DNA from: Sulfurovum sp.
GTDB taxonomy: Bacteria > Campylobacterota > Campylobacteria > Campylobacterales > Sulfurovaceae
Direction of reading: 5' to 3'
Assembly: GCA_024637255.1 (NCBI GenBank)
Contig: JAGXFO010000011.1
Location: forward strand, 124,001 to 188,000
Length of the DNA stretch: 64,000 nt
The notes below the pieces were generated by a model, which was not told where the DNA came from, searched no databases, and saw nothing but the letters and a program-made list of their open reading frames with translations. The stretch's first letter is position 1. The number at the start of each line of letters is the position of its first letter. The position numbers and the translations under genes were made by a program. Positions 9,313 to 17,898 of the stretch are shown here, one piece after another.

Positions 9313-10516
9313 ACTTATACCCCTTGAAAATGGACTTGAAAATGTCCAAGGTTTTTTCTGTGGTGCGGCCAATGTAGGAATGAGAACCAAACCTGTCAAT
9401 CCAGACACAGGTGATGTAGATGGGGATGTATCTTTTATACGAAGTAACAAACCCTGTGATATTTCAGCTGTTTTCACCTCAAACAAATTTCAAGCTGCGC
9501 CCATTAAGCATTTTCTGAAATACCCAAAAGATTTTCAGACAAACTTTGTGCTTATCAACGCTAAAAATGCAAATGCCATGACCGGTGAAAAAGGCATAGA
9601 AGACATAGAGACTATCATGTCTTCACTCTCAGCCAAATTGAATGTACTTAACCCAGTTATGTCTTCAACGGGTGTCATAGGATACCGTTTGCCTATAGCA
9701 AAGATTGCTTCTGCTTTTGATATTTTAGACTTCAATACTGCCAATTCTCACCAGACAGCACGTGCCATCATGACCACAGATGCTTTTAAAAAAGAGTTGG
9801 CCTATAGCGTTGAGCTTGCCGATGGAGGCACTTTTAACATCGCAGCTATTTGCAAAGGTGCAGGGATGATAAACCCTGCTATGGCTACGATGCTCTGTTT
9901 TATTATCACAGATGCAGACATCCCCAAAACAGATATGGATGCATTGCTTACAGCTTCTACTGAGGGTTCTTTTAATCGCATCTCAGTAGATGGGGATACT
10001 TCAACTAACGATACCGTGATGCTGCTAGCGAACAAACAAAGCGGGAACTACAACAAAGAAGCTTTTGCTGAAGCCTTAAATAAGATTATGTTTGAACTTG
10101 CTATGCTTATACTCAAAGATGGAGAAGGTGCGAACAAACTGGTTGCCTTTAAAGTAAAGGGTGCTATCAATGAAGAAGAGGCAAAAAGAGCCAGCATGGC
10201 ACTAAGCAATTCTCTTTTGGTAAAAACTGCTCTCTTTGGAGAGGACCCAAACTGGGGACGCATAGCTTCCACTATAGGTGCCTCTGGCATTACCTGTGAT
10301 GACAGTACACTGAGCATACATTATGACGATCTTCTTATCTACTCCAATGAATTCAGAGAGCTAGATAAACTGCGCGAAGAAAAAGCGTATAAAGTCATGA
10401 AACAAGAGAGTTTTCAAATCACTTGTGACATTGGTCTAGGTAATGCCAGCTATACCTCTTACGGCTGTGATTTGAGTTATGAGTATGTAAAGATTAACGC
10501 GGAATACCGAACGTAA
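9305..10516 (+). CDS. argJ: Bifunctional ornithine acetyltransferase / N-acetylglutamate synthase
   Basis: ArgJ transfers the acetyl group from N-acetylornithine to glutamate, giving the cyclic arginine pathway; bifunctional forms also use acetyl-CoA. The 403-residue precursor is normal. It carries the autoproteolysis site KGAGMINPAMATML, cleaved between A194 and the nucleophile T195 to yield alpha and beta chains. The N-terminal GMRTKP-like block and the NWGRI block are also conserved. The start overlaps the channel gene by 8 bp. From sequence alone I cannot tell mono- from bifunctional enzymes. Confidence 0.95.
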   Translation: MFKLIPLENGLENVQGFFCGAANVGMRTKPVNPDTGDVDGDVSFIRSNKPCDISAVFTSNKFQAAPIKHFLKYPKDFQTNFVLINAKNANAMTGEKGIEDIETIMSSLSAKLNVLNPVMSSTGVIGYRLPIAKIASAFDILDFNTANSHQTARAIMTTDAFKKELAYSVELADGGTFNIAAICKGAGMINPAMATMLCFIITDADIPKTDMDALLTASTEGSFNRISVDGDTSTNDTVMLLANKQSGNYNKEAFAEALNKIMFELAMLILKDGEGANKLVAFKVKGAINEEEAKRASMALSNSLLVKTALFGEDPNWGRIASTIGASGITCDDSTLSIHYDDLLIYSNEFRELDKLREEKAYKVMKQESFQITCDIGLGNASYTSYGCDLSYEYVKINAEYRT

Positions 10517-10553
10517 AAAATCATTTTTAACTCACCGCTAAACACAAAAAAGC

Positions 10554-10559
10554 TATAAT
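10554..10559 (+). promoter_or_regulatory. Putative -10 box for the YdcH-like gene
   Basis: TATAAT after an A-rich tract (ACACAAAAAAGC), 29 bp before the ATG at 10588. Confidence 0.4.
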
Positions 10560-10587
10560 ACAAAATATATTAATACTAGGAATTAAA

Positions 10588-10812
10588 ATGTTACACGAAT
10601 ACAAAGATGAAATACACGAACTAAAAATGAACGATGCGCATTTCGCCAGAATTTTCGAAAAGCACAATAACCTTGACCAGAAAATCGAAGATGCTGAAGC
10701 TGGCCGTGCTATTTTAACAGATGTAGAACTTGAAATACTCAAAAAAGAAAAACTTCTCTTAAAAGATGAAGCGTATAAAATCATTTTGGACTACAAAAAA
10801 GCACAGGCATAA
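10588..10812 (+). CDS. YdcH/DUF465 family small protein
   Basis: A 74-residue, highly charged, all-helical protein with the shape of the YdcH (DUF465) family: an N-terminal helix with HEYKDEIHELK, a turn around the central acidic segment, and a C-terminal helix ending in KKEKLLLKDEAYKI. These are cytoplasmic antiparallel coiled coils of unknown function, found widely in Proteobacteria. It has its own -10 box and is followed by a hairpin, so it appears monocistronic. Confidence 0.7.
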   Translation: MLHEYKDEIHELKMNDAHFARIFEKHNNLDQKIEDAEAGRAILTDVELEILKKEKLLLKDEAYKIILDYKKAQA

Positions 10813-10829
10813 TTTAGTCTTCAGTGCTT

Positions 10830-10847
10830 TATGGGCTTTTGCCCATA
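10830..10847 (+). terminator. Hairpin after the YdcH-like gene
   Basis: TATGGGC (10830-10836), loop TTTT, GCCCATA (10841-10847): a perfect 7-bp stem with a tetraloop. The tail is ACATTTAATAC rather than a clean T-run, so termination is likely but not certain. Confidence 0.5.
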
Positions 10848-10910
10848 CATTTAATACATGTCTTATACTTCTGCCCTTGCACCAATCTATTCAAAAATAT
10901 ACAAATAAAC

Positions 10911-10916
10911 TATACT
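10911..10916 (+). promoter_or_regulatory. Putative -10 box for the DEAD-box helicase gene
   Basis: TATACT, 17 bp before the ATG at 10934. AGGCA lies near the start as a weak ribosome binding site. Confidence 0.3.
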
Positions 10917-10933
10917 AATTTCGAGGCACAATC

Positions 10934-12295
10934 ATGGCATCATTTGAAACCATAAAAGAAATACCTACCGCTCTTTTAGAGACAATCAATGTGCTTGGTT
11001 TTACAAGCATGAGTGAAATACAGGAAAAAGCCATTAACCCCATTTTAGAGGGTAATGATATCTTGGCACAATCCAAAACAGGTTCAGGAAAAACACTTGC
11101 TTTTGGGCTGCCTTGTGTGATGAGAACCGATACAAACAATTACAAACCGCAAACCATCATCATCACCCCCACCCGAGAGTTGGCCGAACAGATAGCTGTC
11201 GAACTTCGTAAAATAGCTGCATACAAACCAAACCTCAAAATACTCACGCTTTACGGTGGAGTACCGCTTCGTGCCCAAGCCGAATCTCTGGCAAAAGGCG
11301 CACATATACTTATAGGCACACCTGGACGAATACAAGATCATCTGGCCAAAGAGACCCTGACACTCGAAAGCATCAAGACACTGGTACTTGATGAAGCAGA
11401 CCGTATGCTAGATATGGGATTTTATGATGAGATAGTCAAAATAGGCTCCAATATGCCAAAAAGCAAGCAAACGCTACTCTTTTCCGCAACCTTCCCTACC
11501 AATATAGAAAAGCTGGCAAAAGCACTGCTTAAGCAGCCGCTCACCATAAAAGTTGATACTATACTGGAGAGTGCAATAATCGATGAAATAGTCTATGAAA
11601 CTTCTGATAAATTTAAAACACTCATTTCACTTATACAGTCTTATAAACCAGAATCACTACTCATTTTCTGTAATACAAAAATACAGGTTATCTCACTTAC
11701 GGACAGCCTTAGTAAACACGGTCACTCCGCTATAGATATTCATGGGGATCTGGATCAAAAAGATCGCAACGAATCTGTGATTGCTTTCTCTAATGCTTCC
11801 AAACGTATTTTGGTGGCTACAGATGTTGCTTCAAGGGGGCTGGACATCAAAAATATCGAGCTTGTCATCAATTATGACTTGCCTTTTGACCAGGAAGTCT
11901 ACACACACCGCATTGGACGCACAGGACGCGCAGATGCCACTGGTACAGCCATCTCGCTTTATGCTCCAGGTGATAGCGAGAAGTGCTCATACATTACCTC
12001 TGCAGCTCGTACTGCACAAACAAAAGATTTACGTGCAGATGCTACCTTTAAAATGCTTTCCCAGTATGATACACTTTGCCTCAACGGCGGCAAAAAAACA
12101 AAACTGCGTGCGGGAGATATATTGGGCACTTTATGCAAAGAGATAGGCATTGACCCTAAAATGATAGGAAAGATAAATATCACTGATGCTAAGTCGTATA
12201 TTGCATTGAACCATACTGTCACAGACAGAGTGTTTAAAGCATTAAAGAAGACGCCGATCAAGAAGAAAAAATATGTAACTTGGATATTGAACTAA
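10934..12295 (+). CDS. DEAD-box ATP-dependent RNA helicase
   Basis: A 453-residue helicase of the DbpA/RhlE/CsdA type that remodels RNA duplexes, usually in ribosome assembly or cold adaptation. Motifs in order: Q motif region GFTSMSEIQEKA, motif I SKTGSGKT, Ia PTRELAEQ, Ib GTPGR, II DEAD, III SAT, IV LLIFCNTK, V ATDVASRGLD, VI HRIGRTGR. The C-terminal 75 residues resemble the RNA-binding DbpA domain (RAGDILGTL and a basic end), which would point to 23S rRNA as target. That last point is an inference from a short similarity. Confidence 0.93.
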   Translation: MASFETIKEIPTALLETINVLGFTSMSEIQEKAINPILEGNDILAQSKTGSGKTLAFGLPCVMRTDTNNYKPQTIIITPTRELAEQIAVELRKIAAYKPNLKILTLYGGVPLRAQAESLAKGAHILIGTPGRIQDHLAKETLTLESIKTLVLDEADRMLDMGFYDEIVKIGSNMPKSKQTLLFSATFPTNIEKLAKALLKQPLTIKVDTILESAIIDEIVYETSDKFKTLISLIQSYKPESLLIFCNTKIQVISLTDSLSKHGHSAIDIHGDLDQKDRNESVIAFSNASKRILVATDVASRGLDIKNIELVINYDLPFDQEVYTHRIGRTGRADATGTAISLYAPGDSEKCSYITSAARTAQTKDLRADATFKMLSQYDTLCLNGGKKTKLRAGDILGTLCKEIGIDPKMIGKINITDAKSYIALNHTVTDRVFKALKKTPIKKKKYVTWILN

Positions 12296-12332
12296 TCTTT
12301 CAATATCTCTTTTTGATTATGGGGACACATAT

Positions 12333-12448
12333 AGAGCAAAGCACTATATGTTACGCTAACACTAGGTTCTCCTACGATTCAGCATTTAGTGCTTCACATG
12401 CACTGCATTCTAATGCTTGTCAGCGGAGAGCTCACGCAACTGGTTGCG
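12333..12448. repeat. Hairpin-rich intergenic element, copy 1
   Basis: This 116-bp stretch lies between the converging helicase and dedA genes. It shares AGAGCAAAGC (12333-12342), nine variable bases, TACGCTAAC (12352-12360) and CTA with the element at 32041-32110, at identical spacing. Downstream, AGCTCA (12429-12434) is followed by the stem CGCAAC-TG-GTTGCG (12435-12448), which matches the position of a palindrome of different sequence in copy 2. Between them is a longer insert with AGTGC/GCACT and TTCTCC/GGAGAG pairings. I see no coding potential in it. Confidence 0.55.
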
Positions 12449-12452
12449 CTAA

Positions 12453-13067
12453 TTAATCTTCCAATATCTTTTTTCTTCTTTTGTGTCTAATCACATAAAA
12501 AAGTGTAATGAGTAGCACACAAAGAAGCGCGATTAATGTTGCAGACTGCAGGTACTCAGAGATGAGTGCTTCGTTTGAGCCCAGAAAATACCCCAAGGCA
12601 ACCAAGACAATCACCCAAATACCTGCACCCAAACCTGAATAAAAAGCGAACTTAGCCATATTCATGCGCGCAAGCCCAGCTGGTAGTGAAATAAGTTGAC
12701 GTATGCCTGGAATGAGTCTTCCGTTAAAAGTAGAGAGTTCTCCGTGCTTAGCAAAGAAGGATTCAAGCTTGTCCAACGTTGCTTCTTTGATAAAAAAGTA
12801 TTTGCCATAGCGTAAAATAAATTTTCTCCCAAAATGCATAGCCAGATAGTAATTAAACAGTGCGCCCGCTATAGAACCAACTATGCCGGATAATACTGCC
12901 ATGTACAGATTCATCTCTCCTTTAAATGCCAAATACCCTGCGGGTATCATAACGATTTCACTAGGAAAAGGGAAGAAGGTACTCTCTAGAAACATCAAAA
13001 AAAAGATGCCCCAATAGCCCATATCACCAACGTATCCTACAATCGTTTGGGCTATTTCGTGTATCAT
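12453..13067 (-). CDS. DedA family membrane protein
   Basis: A 204-residue inner-membrane protein of the DedA/SNARE-associated superfamily. It has about five hydrophobic segments and the family blocks [12 protein letters not shown] (with the conserved Glu) and [20 protein letters not shown], which includes the conserved RxxP...R residues. DedA proteins act in membrane homeostasis; some flip undecaprenyl phosphate or phosphatidylethanolamine. It starts 6 bp after the accA stop, so it is the last gene of acpP-fabF-accA-dedA, which fits a role in lipid metabolism. The substrate cannot be named from sequence. Confidence 0.9.
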   Translation of the reverse strand: MIHEIAQTIVGYVGDMGYWGIFFLMFLESTFFPFPSEIVMIPAGYLAFKGEMNLYMAVLSGIVGSIAGALFNYYLAMHFGRKFILRYGKYFFIKEATLDKLESFFAKHGELSTFNGRLIPGIRQLISLPAGLARMNMAKFAFYSGLGAGIWVIVLVALGYFLGSNEALISEYLQSATLIALLCVLLITLFYVIRHKRRKKILED

Positions 13068-13073
13068 AAAGGG

Positions 13074-14009
13074 TTATTCAGTATAGGCGCCGACTGCCGT
13101 GAGTCTGTCATAGCGCTTATCAAGCATCTCTTCTGTTGACAATGCTCTGAGCGCTTTCACACTATTGAGGAAATAATTTTTAATCACGTTTGCTGATGTT
13201 TCTTTGTCGCGATGTGCACCAATAAGAGGTTCGTCCAATACATCATCTATAAGCTTATGTGACAATAAATCTTCAGGTGTTATCTTAAGTGCTTTGGTTG
13301 CAGCTTCGACCTTAGTGGGATCATTCCATAAAATTGCCGAACATCCCTCGGGCGAAATAACAGCAAAAACAGAATAACGCATCATGGCAAGCTTATCGGC
13401 TACACCAATGGCAAGTGCTCCACCAGAGCCACCCTCACCTATAACAATAGATACCATTGGCACTTTTACAGAAGAAAATTCAAAAAGGTTTCTCGCAATA
13501 GCCTCACTCTGACCTCTCTCTTCTGCACCAAGACCAGGATAGGCACCCGGAGTATCTATAAGCATCAGCACAGGGATATCAAATTTTTCTGCCATTTTCA
13601 CTGCGCGCAATGCTTTTCTGTATCCTTCAGGGTTTGGCATACCGAAATTTCTTTTAATCTTATTTTTAACCCCACGGCCTTTTTGTTCACCAATGAGCAT
13701 GGTTTTTTGACCGCCTATCCAGCCAATGTAACACAAAATTGCCGGGTCATCCCTAAATGCACGGTCACCATGAATCTCATACTCATCATTCATCAAGAGC
13801 CTAATATAATCTAAGGCATAAGGTCTATCTGGATGGCGTGCTAGCCGAAGTTTTTGAAAATCTGTTAAAGCTCCAAACGTTTTTTGCACTTCTTTGTCTA
13901 ATTCATGTTGATACTTGTCAACCGCATCAAAATTTGCAAGGGCATAAGCCGATACAATCTCTTCTTGTATCTTTTCAATTTTGCTCTCAAAGTCCAAATA
14001 GATTGCCAT
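13074..14009 (-). CDS. accA: Acetyl-CoA carboxylase carboxyltransferase subunit alpha
   Basis: AccA with AccD moves the carboxyl group from carboxybiotin to acetyl-CoA, making malonyl-CoA for fatty acid synthesis. The length of 311 residues is normal. Conserved blocks: [11 protein letters not shown] at the N terminus, [41 protein letters not shown] and the oxyanion-hole region [13 protein letters not shown]. It lies 10 bp downstream of fabF in the same operon. The accD, accB and accC partners are elsewhere. Confidence 0.97.
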   Translation of the reverse strand: MAIYLDFESKIEKIQEEIVSAYALANFDAVDKYQHELDKEVQKTFGALTDFQKLRLARHPDRPYALDYIRLLMNDEYEIHGDRAFRDDPAILCYIGWIGGQKTMLIGEQKGRGVKNKIKRNFGMPNPEGYRKALRAVKMAEKFDIPVLMLIDTPGAYPGLGAEERGQSEAIARNLFEFSSVKVPMVSIVIGEGGSGGALAIGVADKLAMMRYSVFAVISPEGCSAILWNDPTKVEAATKALKITPEDLLSHKLIDDVLDEPLIGAHRDKETSANVIKNYFLNSVKALRALSTEEMLDKRYDRLTAVGAYTE

Positions 14010-14019
14010 GCACTAATCC

Positions 14020-15237
14020 TTACATTTTCTTAAAGATAACGACGCCGTTAGTACCGCCAAAACCAAACGAATTGCTCATGGCAATATTGATTTCTGCTTT
14101 TCTTGCAACATTGGGAATATAATCCAAATCACAGTTTTCATCTGGCGTTGTATAGTTGATTGTAGGAGGAAGCACACCATCTCTCATGGCCATAAGGCAA
14201 ACCACTGCTTCTATGGCACCTGCAGCACCCAAGCAGTGTCCCAGCTGCCCCTTAATGGAACTCACAGGAGGGCAGTTCTCTTTGCCACCAAAAAGTTCCT
14301 TGAGCGCTGCTGTTTCATTCTTATCATTGGCGGGTGTTGATGTACCATGTGCATTTACATAATCTATTTTTGGCTCACCTGCCATTTTATACGCACCCTT
14401 CATTGCACGAAGAGGCCCATCCATAGTGGGTGTGGTGATATGGTTTGCATCGCCACTTTCTCCAAAACCAATCAGTTCACCATAGATTCTTGCACCTCTT
14501 GCAATAGCATCGTCATAACTCTCCAACACCAATGCTCCTGCACCCTCACCCATCACAAAACCATCACGATCTGCATCAAAAGGTCTTGAGGAAGTTTGAG
14601 GATCATCATTTCGTGTAGAAAGTGCTTTCATTGCTGCAAATCCGCCTATGCCTACGGGACAAATAGCTGACTCAGCACCAACGACTAACATCTTATCTGC
14701 CGTGCCCACCATGATAGACTTCGCCGCTTCACCAATAGCATGCGTACCTGCAGCACACGCTGTTACAGAAGCTAAGTTAGGTCCTTTTAAACCTTGATAA
14801 ATAGAGATAAAACCGCCCAGCATATTGACCAGTGAAGAGGGGATGAAAAAAGGAGAGATTCTTCTTGGTCCTTTATTTTCGCATACCACTGAGTTTTTTT
14901 CAATATTTGGAAGTCCGCCTATACCAGAAGCAGATGCCACACCAAATCTTTCCATATCTACGTCTTCAGGAAGGTTTGCATCCGCCATAGCTTCAGCAGC
15001 AGCTTTGAGCCCAAGCTGTATAAATCTATCTGCCTTCTTTGCTTCTTTTGCGTCAAGCACTGTAAGGGGATCAAAGTTTGGTATTTCACCGGCGATATTA
15101 ACAGCATGATTTTCTGTATCAAATGATTCGATAGCTCTAATACCGCATTTTCCTTCTATTATTGCAGAAAATGCGCTCTCCTTATCCAATCCTAGAGCAT
15201 TAATCATCCCTAATCCTGTTACTACAACTCTTTTCAT
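14020..15237 (-). CDS. fabF: Beta-ketoacyl-ACP synthase II
   Basis: FabF condenses malonyl-ACP with acyl-ACP during chain elongation in type II fatty acid synthesis. The 405-residue thiolase-fold protein carries the active-site C161 (VTACAAGTHAIG) and the two catalytic histidines in VNAHGTST and GQLGHCLGAAGAIE, and it ends with the Gly-rich NSFGFGGTN block. A strong GGAGAG ribosome binding site precedes the ATG. The 101-bp gap to acpP holds a notable inverted repeat (15259-15309), suggesting that fabF expression is tuned separately from acpP. Confidence 0.97.
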   Translation of the reverse strand: MKRVVVTGLGMINALGLDKESAFSAIIEGKCGIRAIESFDTENHAVNIAGEIPNFDPLTVLDAKEAKKADRFIQLGLKAAAEAMADANLPEDVDMERFGVASASGIGGLPNIEKNSVVCENKGPRRISPFFIPSSLVNMLGGFISIYQGLKGPNLASVTACAAGTHAIGEAAKSIMVGTADKMLVVGAESAICPVGIGGFAAMKALSTRNDDPQTSSRPFDADRDGFVMGEGAGALVLESYDDAIARGARIYGELIGFGESGDANHITTPTMDGPLRAMKGAYKMAGEPKIDYVNAHGTSTPANDKNETAALKELFGGKENCPPVSSIKGQLGHCLGAAGAIEAVVCLMAMRDGVLPPTINYTTPDENCDLDYIPNVARKAEINIAMSNSFGFGGTNGVVIFKKM

Positions 15238-15258
15238 TGGCTCTCCTGTCTACTTAAA

Positions 15259-15330
15259 TGTAAAATATATATCAATACTTTAGTAAAAAATACTTATATA
15301 TATTTTACAAATCCCGATAAAAGGATTTGT
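15259..15330. promoter_or_regulatory. Nested inverted repeats between acpP and fabF
   Basis: Two perfect inverted repeats overlap here. The outer pair is TGTAAAATATATAT (15259-15272) with ATATATATTTTACA (15296-15309), 14 bp per arm and a 23-bp spacer. The second is ACAAATCC (15307-15314) with GGATTTGT (15323-15330). On the minus strand the short GC-containing hairpin comes first after the acpP stop, then the A/T-rich one just before fabF. The first looks like a terminator or processing stem that would leave abundant acpP mRNA; the second could be an operator or promoter for fabF. Its role is inferred. Confidence 0.5.
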
Positions 15331-15338
15331 ATTGAAAC

Positions 15339-15566
15339 TTATACGTTTTCGATAAATTTGATTGCGTCTGCCACAGTTGCGATAGCTTCTGCCTGGTCAT
15401 CAGGAATTTCAATGTCGAATTTCTCTTCAAGTGCCATTACCAACTCAACAACATCAAGACTATCAGCCCCAAGATCTTCTACGAATCTAGACTCTTCTTT
15501 TACCTCATCCGGGCTCACATTTAGTTGCTCTACAACTACTTCTTTTACATCATCAAATAATGCCAT
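15339..15566 (-). CDS. acpP: Acyl carrier protein
   Basis: A 75-residue, strongly acidic four-helix protein. S36 in the DSL motif ([12 protein letters not shown]) is the site for 4'-phosphopantetheine. It carries growing acyl chains for fatty acid and lipid A synthesis. AAGGAG lies at ideal distance before the ATG. First gene of acpP-fabF-accA-dedA, with TATAAT at 15601-15606. Unlike in many relatives, fabG is not close by but 12.6 kb upstream. Confidence 0.98.
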   Translation of the reverse strand: MALFDDVKEVVVEQLNVSPDEVKEESRFVEDLGADSLDVVELVMALEEKFDIEIPDDQAEAIATVADAIKFIENV

Positions 15567-15600
15567 TGACTACTCCTTAGGTTTGTTAAAAATACGGCTA

Positions 15601-15606
15601 ATTATA
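15601..15606 (-). promoter_or_regulatory. Putative -10 box for acpP
   Basis: TATAAT on the minus strand after TTTTTTCGT, 35 bp before the acpP start. Confidence 0.45.
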
Positions 15607-15708
15607 ACGAAAAAACTATAAAAAGCTTATGGGTAGCGCAAAATCTGTATTTATGTAAAAAGAAATGGGGTGTTTGTGTAAAAAAGAGAATCAAACATCT
15701 CTGTAGTC

Positions 15709-15730
15709 ACTCCTGCATAAAAGCAGGAGT
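15709..15730 (-). terminator. Hairpin downstream of the TonB-dependent receptor gene
   Basis: ACTCCTGC (15709-15716) pairs perfectly with GCAGGAGT (15723-15730). A second small stem, CTCTC-GG-GAGAG, lies between it and the receptor stop. No immediate T-run follows on the minus strand, but T-rich sequence comes about 25 bp later. It marks the end of the accessory block and is probably a transcription barrier before acpP. Confidence 0.45.
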
Positions 15731-15748
15731 ATCTCTCGGGAGAGGGGA

Positions 15749-17836
15749 CTAAAATTTATATTGAAGATTTGTGTACAAATAGCGTCCCGGTTCATTCATA
15801 AGCATCACATAATTGTTTCCTGCTGTAGGAAGCAAGATCAAATCATTATAGGTATTTGATACTGCATACGTTTTATCAAAAAGATTATCAACACCGACAG
15901 TAAGCTCAAATGCCCCCCACTGTTTAGTTCCTTTAAGATTAACAATACCATAAGCATCCAACTCCTGCTCACCATTTTCAACATCAAAGTATGTCCAAGC
16001 ATCAGAAGCAACCAACTCCGCTTTGAAAGCTAAAGTTTCATCATGGTCATAATTCACGGCAGCATTAAATTTAAATGGAGGGATTTCAGGCATATTTGTT
16101 CCTGTTTGCCCTAATAATGGCGTATCTTTTTCACCTCTTTGATATGCTATTCCATAATCAAAAGCAAGTTGGGCTGTTGCTATATAGCTACCGCTTAATT
16201 CAAATCCGTAAATGCTTGCATCTACATTCTCATAGGCATTCACTGGTGCCCCCATCATATTTAGATTACTTGAATTATAAGCGATAAAATTATCCAGTTG
16301 AGAATAGAATGCTTTAGCTTTAACTGTTGCATTGTCAAATTTCTTTTCCAACCCAATATCAAACTCATAGTTGACAGTAGCTTCCAAGTTTGGTGTACCT
16401 ACAAGATTCCCCATACTTCCCAGCCAGTAAAGTTCTTTGGCATCAGGTACTCTTGAAGATTTTCCCAGACCCGCAAAATATTGTGTATTTGCATCTGCAT
16501 TATAAGTTGCAAAAATATATCCGTTGAGCTCATTATAGTCATTATCTTGTTGATTTTGGTAAGCAGATGTGATTGCTGTATCATCATATCTTAGCCCAAG
16601 ATCAAGTACAAGCTTATCCATTTTAATCTTGTCTTTTAAGAAAAAAGCCATATTTTCCGTATCTACATCATAGATACTGTGGTAAGGCAGGCTACTTGTC
16701 ATTGGACTGAATTCATTTAAAGGTATATCATTTTTAGTATATACGCCATCCCAATTACGCAAACTGTAATCCAGTCCTACTGTAATAATGTGATTGTCAA
16801 CGTCAAAACTGTTTTTGATGTTTGCACCCTGCATTTTTGTGGTTAAAGCATGTGTCATATAGTCTACTGCACCACTTTTTCTATATTTTGTTGACATAGG
16901 GTGTTCGACCTCTGATTGGTACACTTGCACTTTAAGTTCTTTTGAATATTCTCCAATATCTTTGGCAATATACTCTACATTAAAAATATCAGAATCATCA
17001 TACAATGCATCCATCGGAGAAGAAGGATATAGGACATCATCACTTCTATTTCCTGTATAACTGAGTCTTACTTCCTGATTGTCTGTAATATTCCAAAAGA
17101 GTTTCGCCAACACTGTTTTTTTAGTATAGGCATCCATATCTCTATATTCATCTTGATACGCTGCCCCACTTAATTTCTTATTGAACATTTTCTGCATATC
17201 ATTAGTAGGATTTGTGATGAGATTGTCTGTAATATAATTATCTACCTGATCTGCAAATGTATTACCGTCACCATCTTCATACTGCCCACTTGTTTCAGTA
17301 GAAGCAGAAAGCAAAAACTTTACATTTTCGGTAATGGCTCCTGACGCAGACATAGAGGCTTTTTTATAACCCCAAGATCCAAAACCAAGGTTCACATCAC
17401 CGTGAAATTCTTCTTCTGGTTTGATTGTATGAATTTTTACATCTGCGCTCAATACCCCAAAGTCTTCTACGTTAAATGGGCCTTCGTTAATCTCAATATA
17501 GTCGATATTATTTGTCAATACATGAGACACAGGCGGATCCATTCTGTTGGGGCATGCGCCGTAAATTTTTGCACCGTCTATCGTTACATTGATATTGTCT
17601 TTTTTTTGTCCCCTTAAAATAATATCATTCGCAATACCCGATCTTCGCACAAGAGAGACAGAAGCAGACTGCTTAAAAAGTGCCTCTCCCAAATCTGCAG
17701 ACTTAATGTCCTCACCACTTACATCTTTAATAACTTCTGAATCTACACTTGTCTCTACATTTATCGTTTCCAGTTTTACTTCAGCGGCATATATCCATAA
17801 TGTACATGCCAAAGAAAGGCAAATTACCTTTTTCAC
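15749..17836 (-). CDS. TonB-dependent outer membrane receptor, OprC/NosA (copper) type
   Basis: A 695-residue TonB-dependent receptor: Sec signal peptide (about 1-18), plug domain with TonB-box-like start, then a beta-barrel ending in a C-terminal Phe (LYTNLQYKF). The plug contains GACPNRMDPP, the hallmark of the OprC/NosA family, whose CxxxM (here C95 and M99) and HxM (here H312 and M314, in VEHPMSTKY) ligate copper in Pseudomonas OprC. Copper import is therefore the most likely role. The motif match is visible; the function is inferred from the family. I chose the GTG at 17836, 7 bp after AGGAG. A TonB-like gene lies 62 bp upstream. NosA is linked to copper supply for nitrous oxide reductase; no nos genes are in this window. 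Confidence 0.88.
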   Translation of the reverse strand: MKKVICLSLACTLWIYAAEVKLETINVETSVDSEVIKDVSGEDIKSADLGEALFKQSASVSLVRRSGIANDIILRGQKKDNINVTIDGAKIYGACPNRMDPPVSHVLTNNIDYIEINEGPFNVEDFGVLSADVKIHTIKPEEEFHGDVNLGFGSWGYKKASMSASGAITENVKFLLSASTETSGQYEDGDGNTFADQVDNYITDNLITNPTNDMQKMFNKKLSGAAYQDEYRDMDAYTKKTVLAKLFWNITDNQEVRLSYTGNRSDDVLYPSSPMDALYDDSDIFNVEYIAKDIGEYSKELKVQVYQSEVEHPMSTKYRKSGAVDYMTHALTTKMQGANIKNSFDVDNHIITVGLDYSLRNWDGVYTKNDIPLNEFSPMTSSLPYHSIYDVDTENMAFFLKDKIKMDKLVLDLGLRYDDTAITSAYQNQQDNDYNELNGYIFATYNADANTQYFAGLGKSSRVPDAKELYWLGSMGNLVGTPNLEATVNYEFDIGLEKKFDNATVKAKAFYSQLDNFIAYNSSNLNMMGAPVNAYENVDASIYGFELSGSYIATAQLAFDYGIAYQRGEKDTPLLGQTGTNMPEIPPFKFNAAVNYDHDETLAFKAELVASDAWTYFDVENGEQELDAYGIVNLKGTKQWGAFELTVGVDNLFDKTYAVSNTYNDLILLPTAGNNYVMLMNEPGRYLYTNLQYKF

Positions 17837-17898
17837 AATCAATCTCCTCAGAATAATTTTAGAAATTCTAGAATATGAGTGTTAAGTATGTGTTAAAT

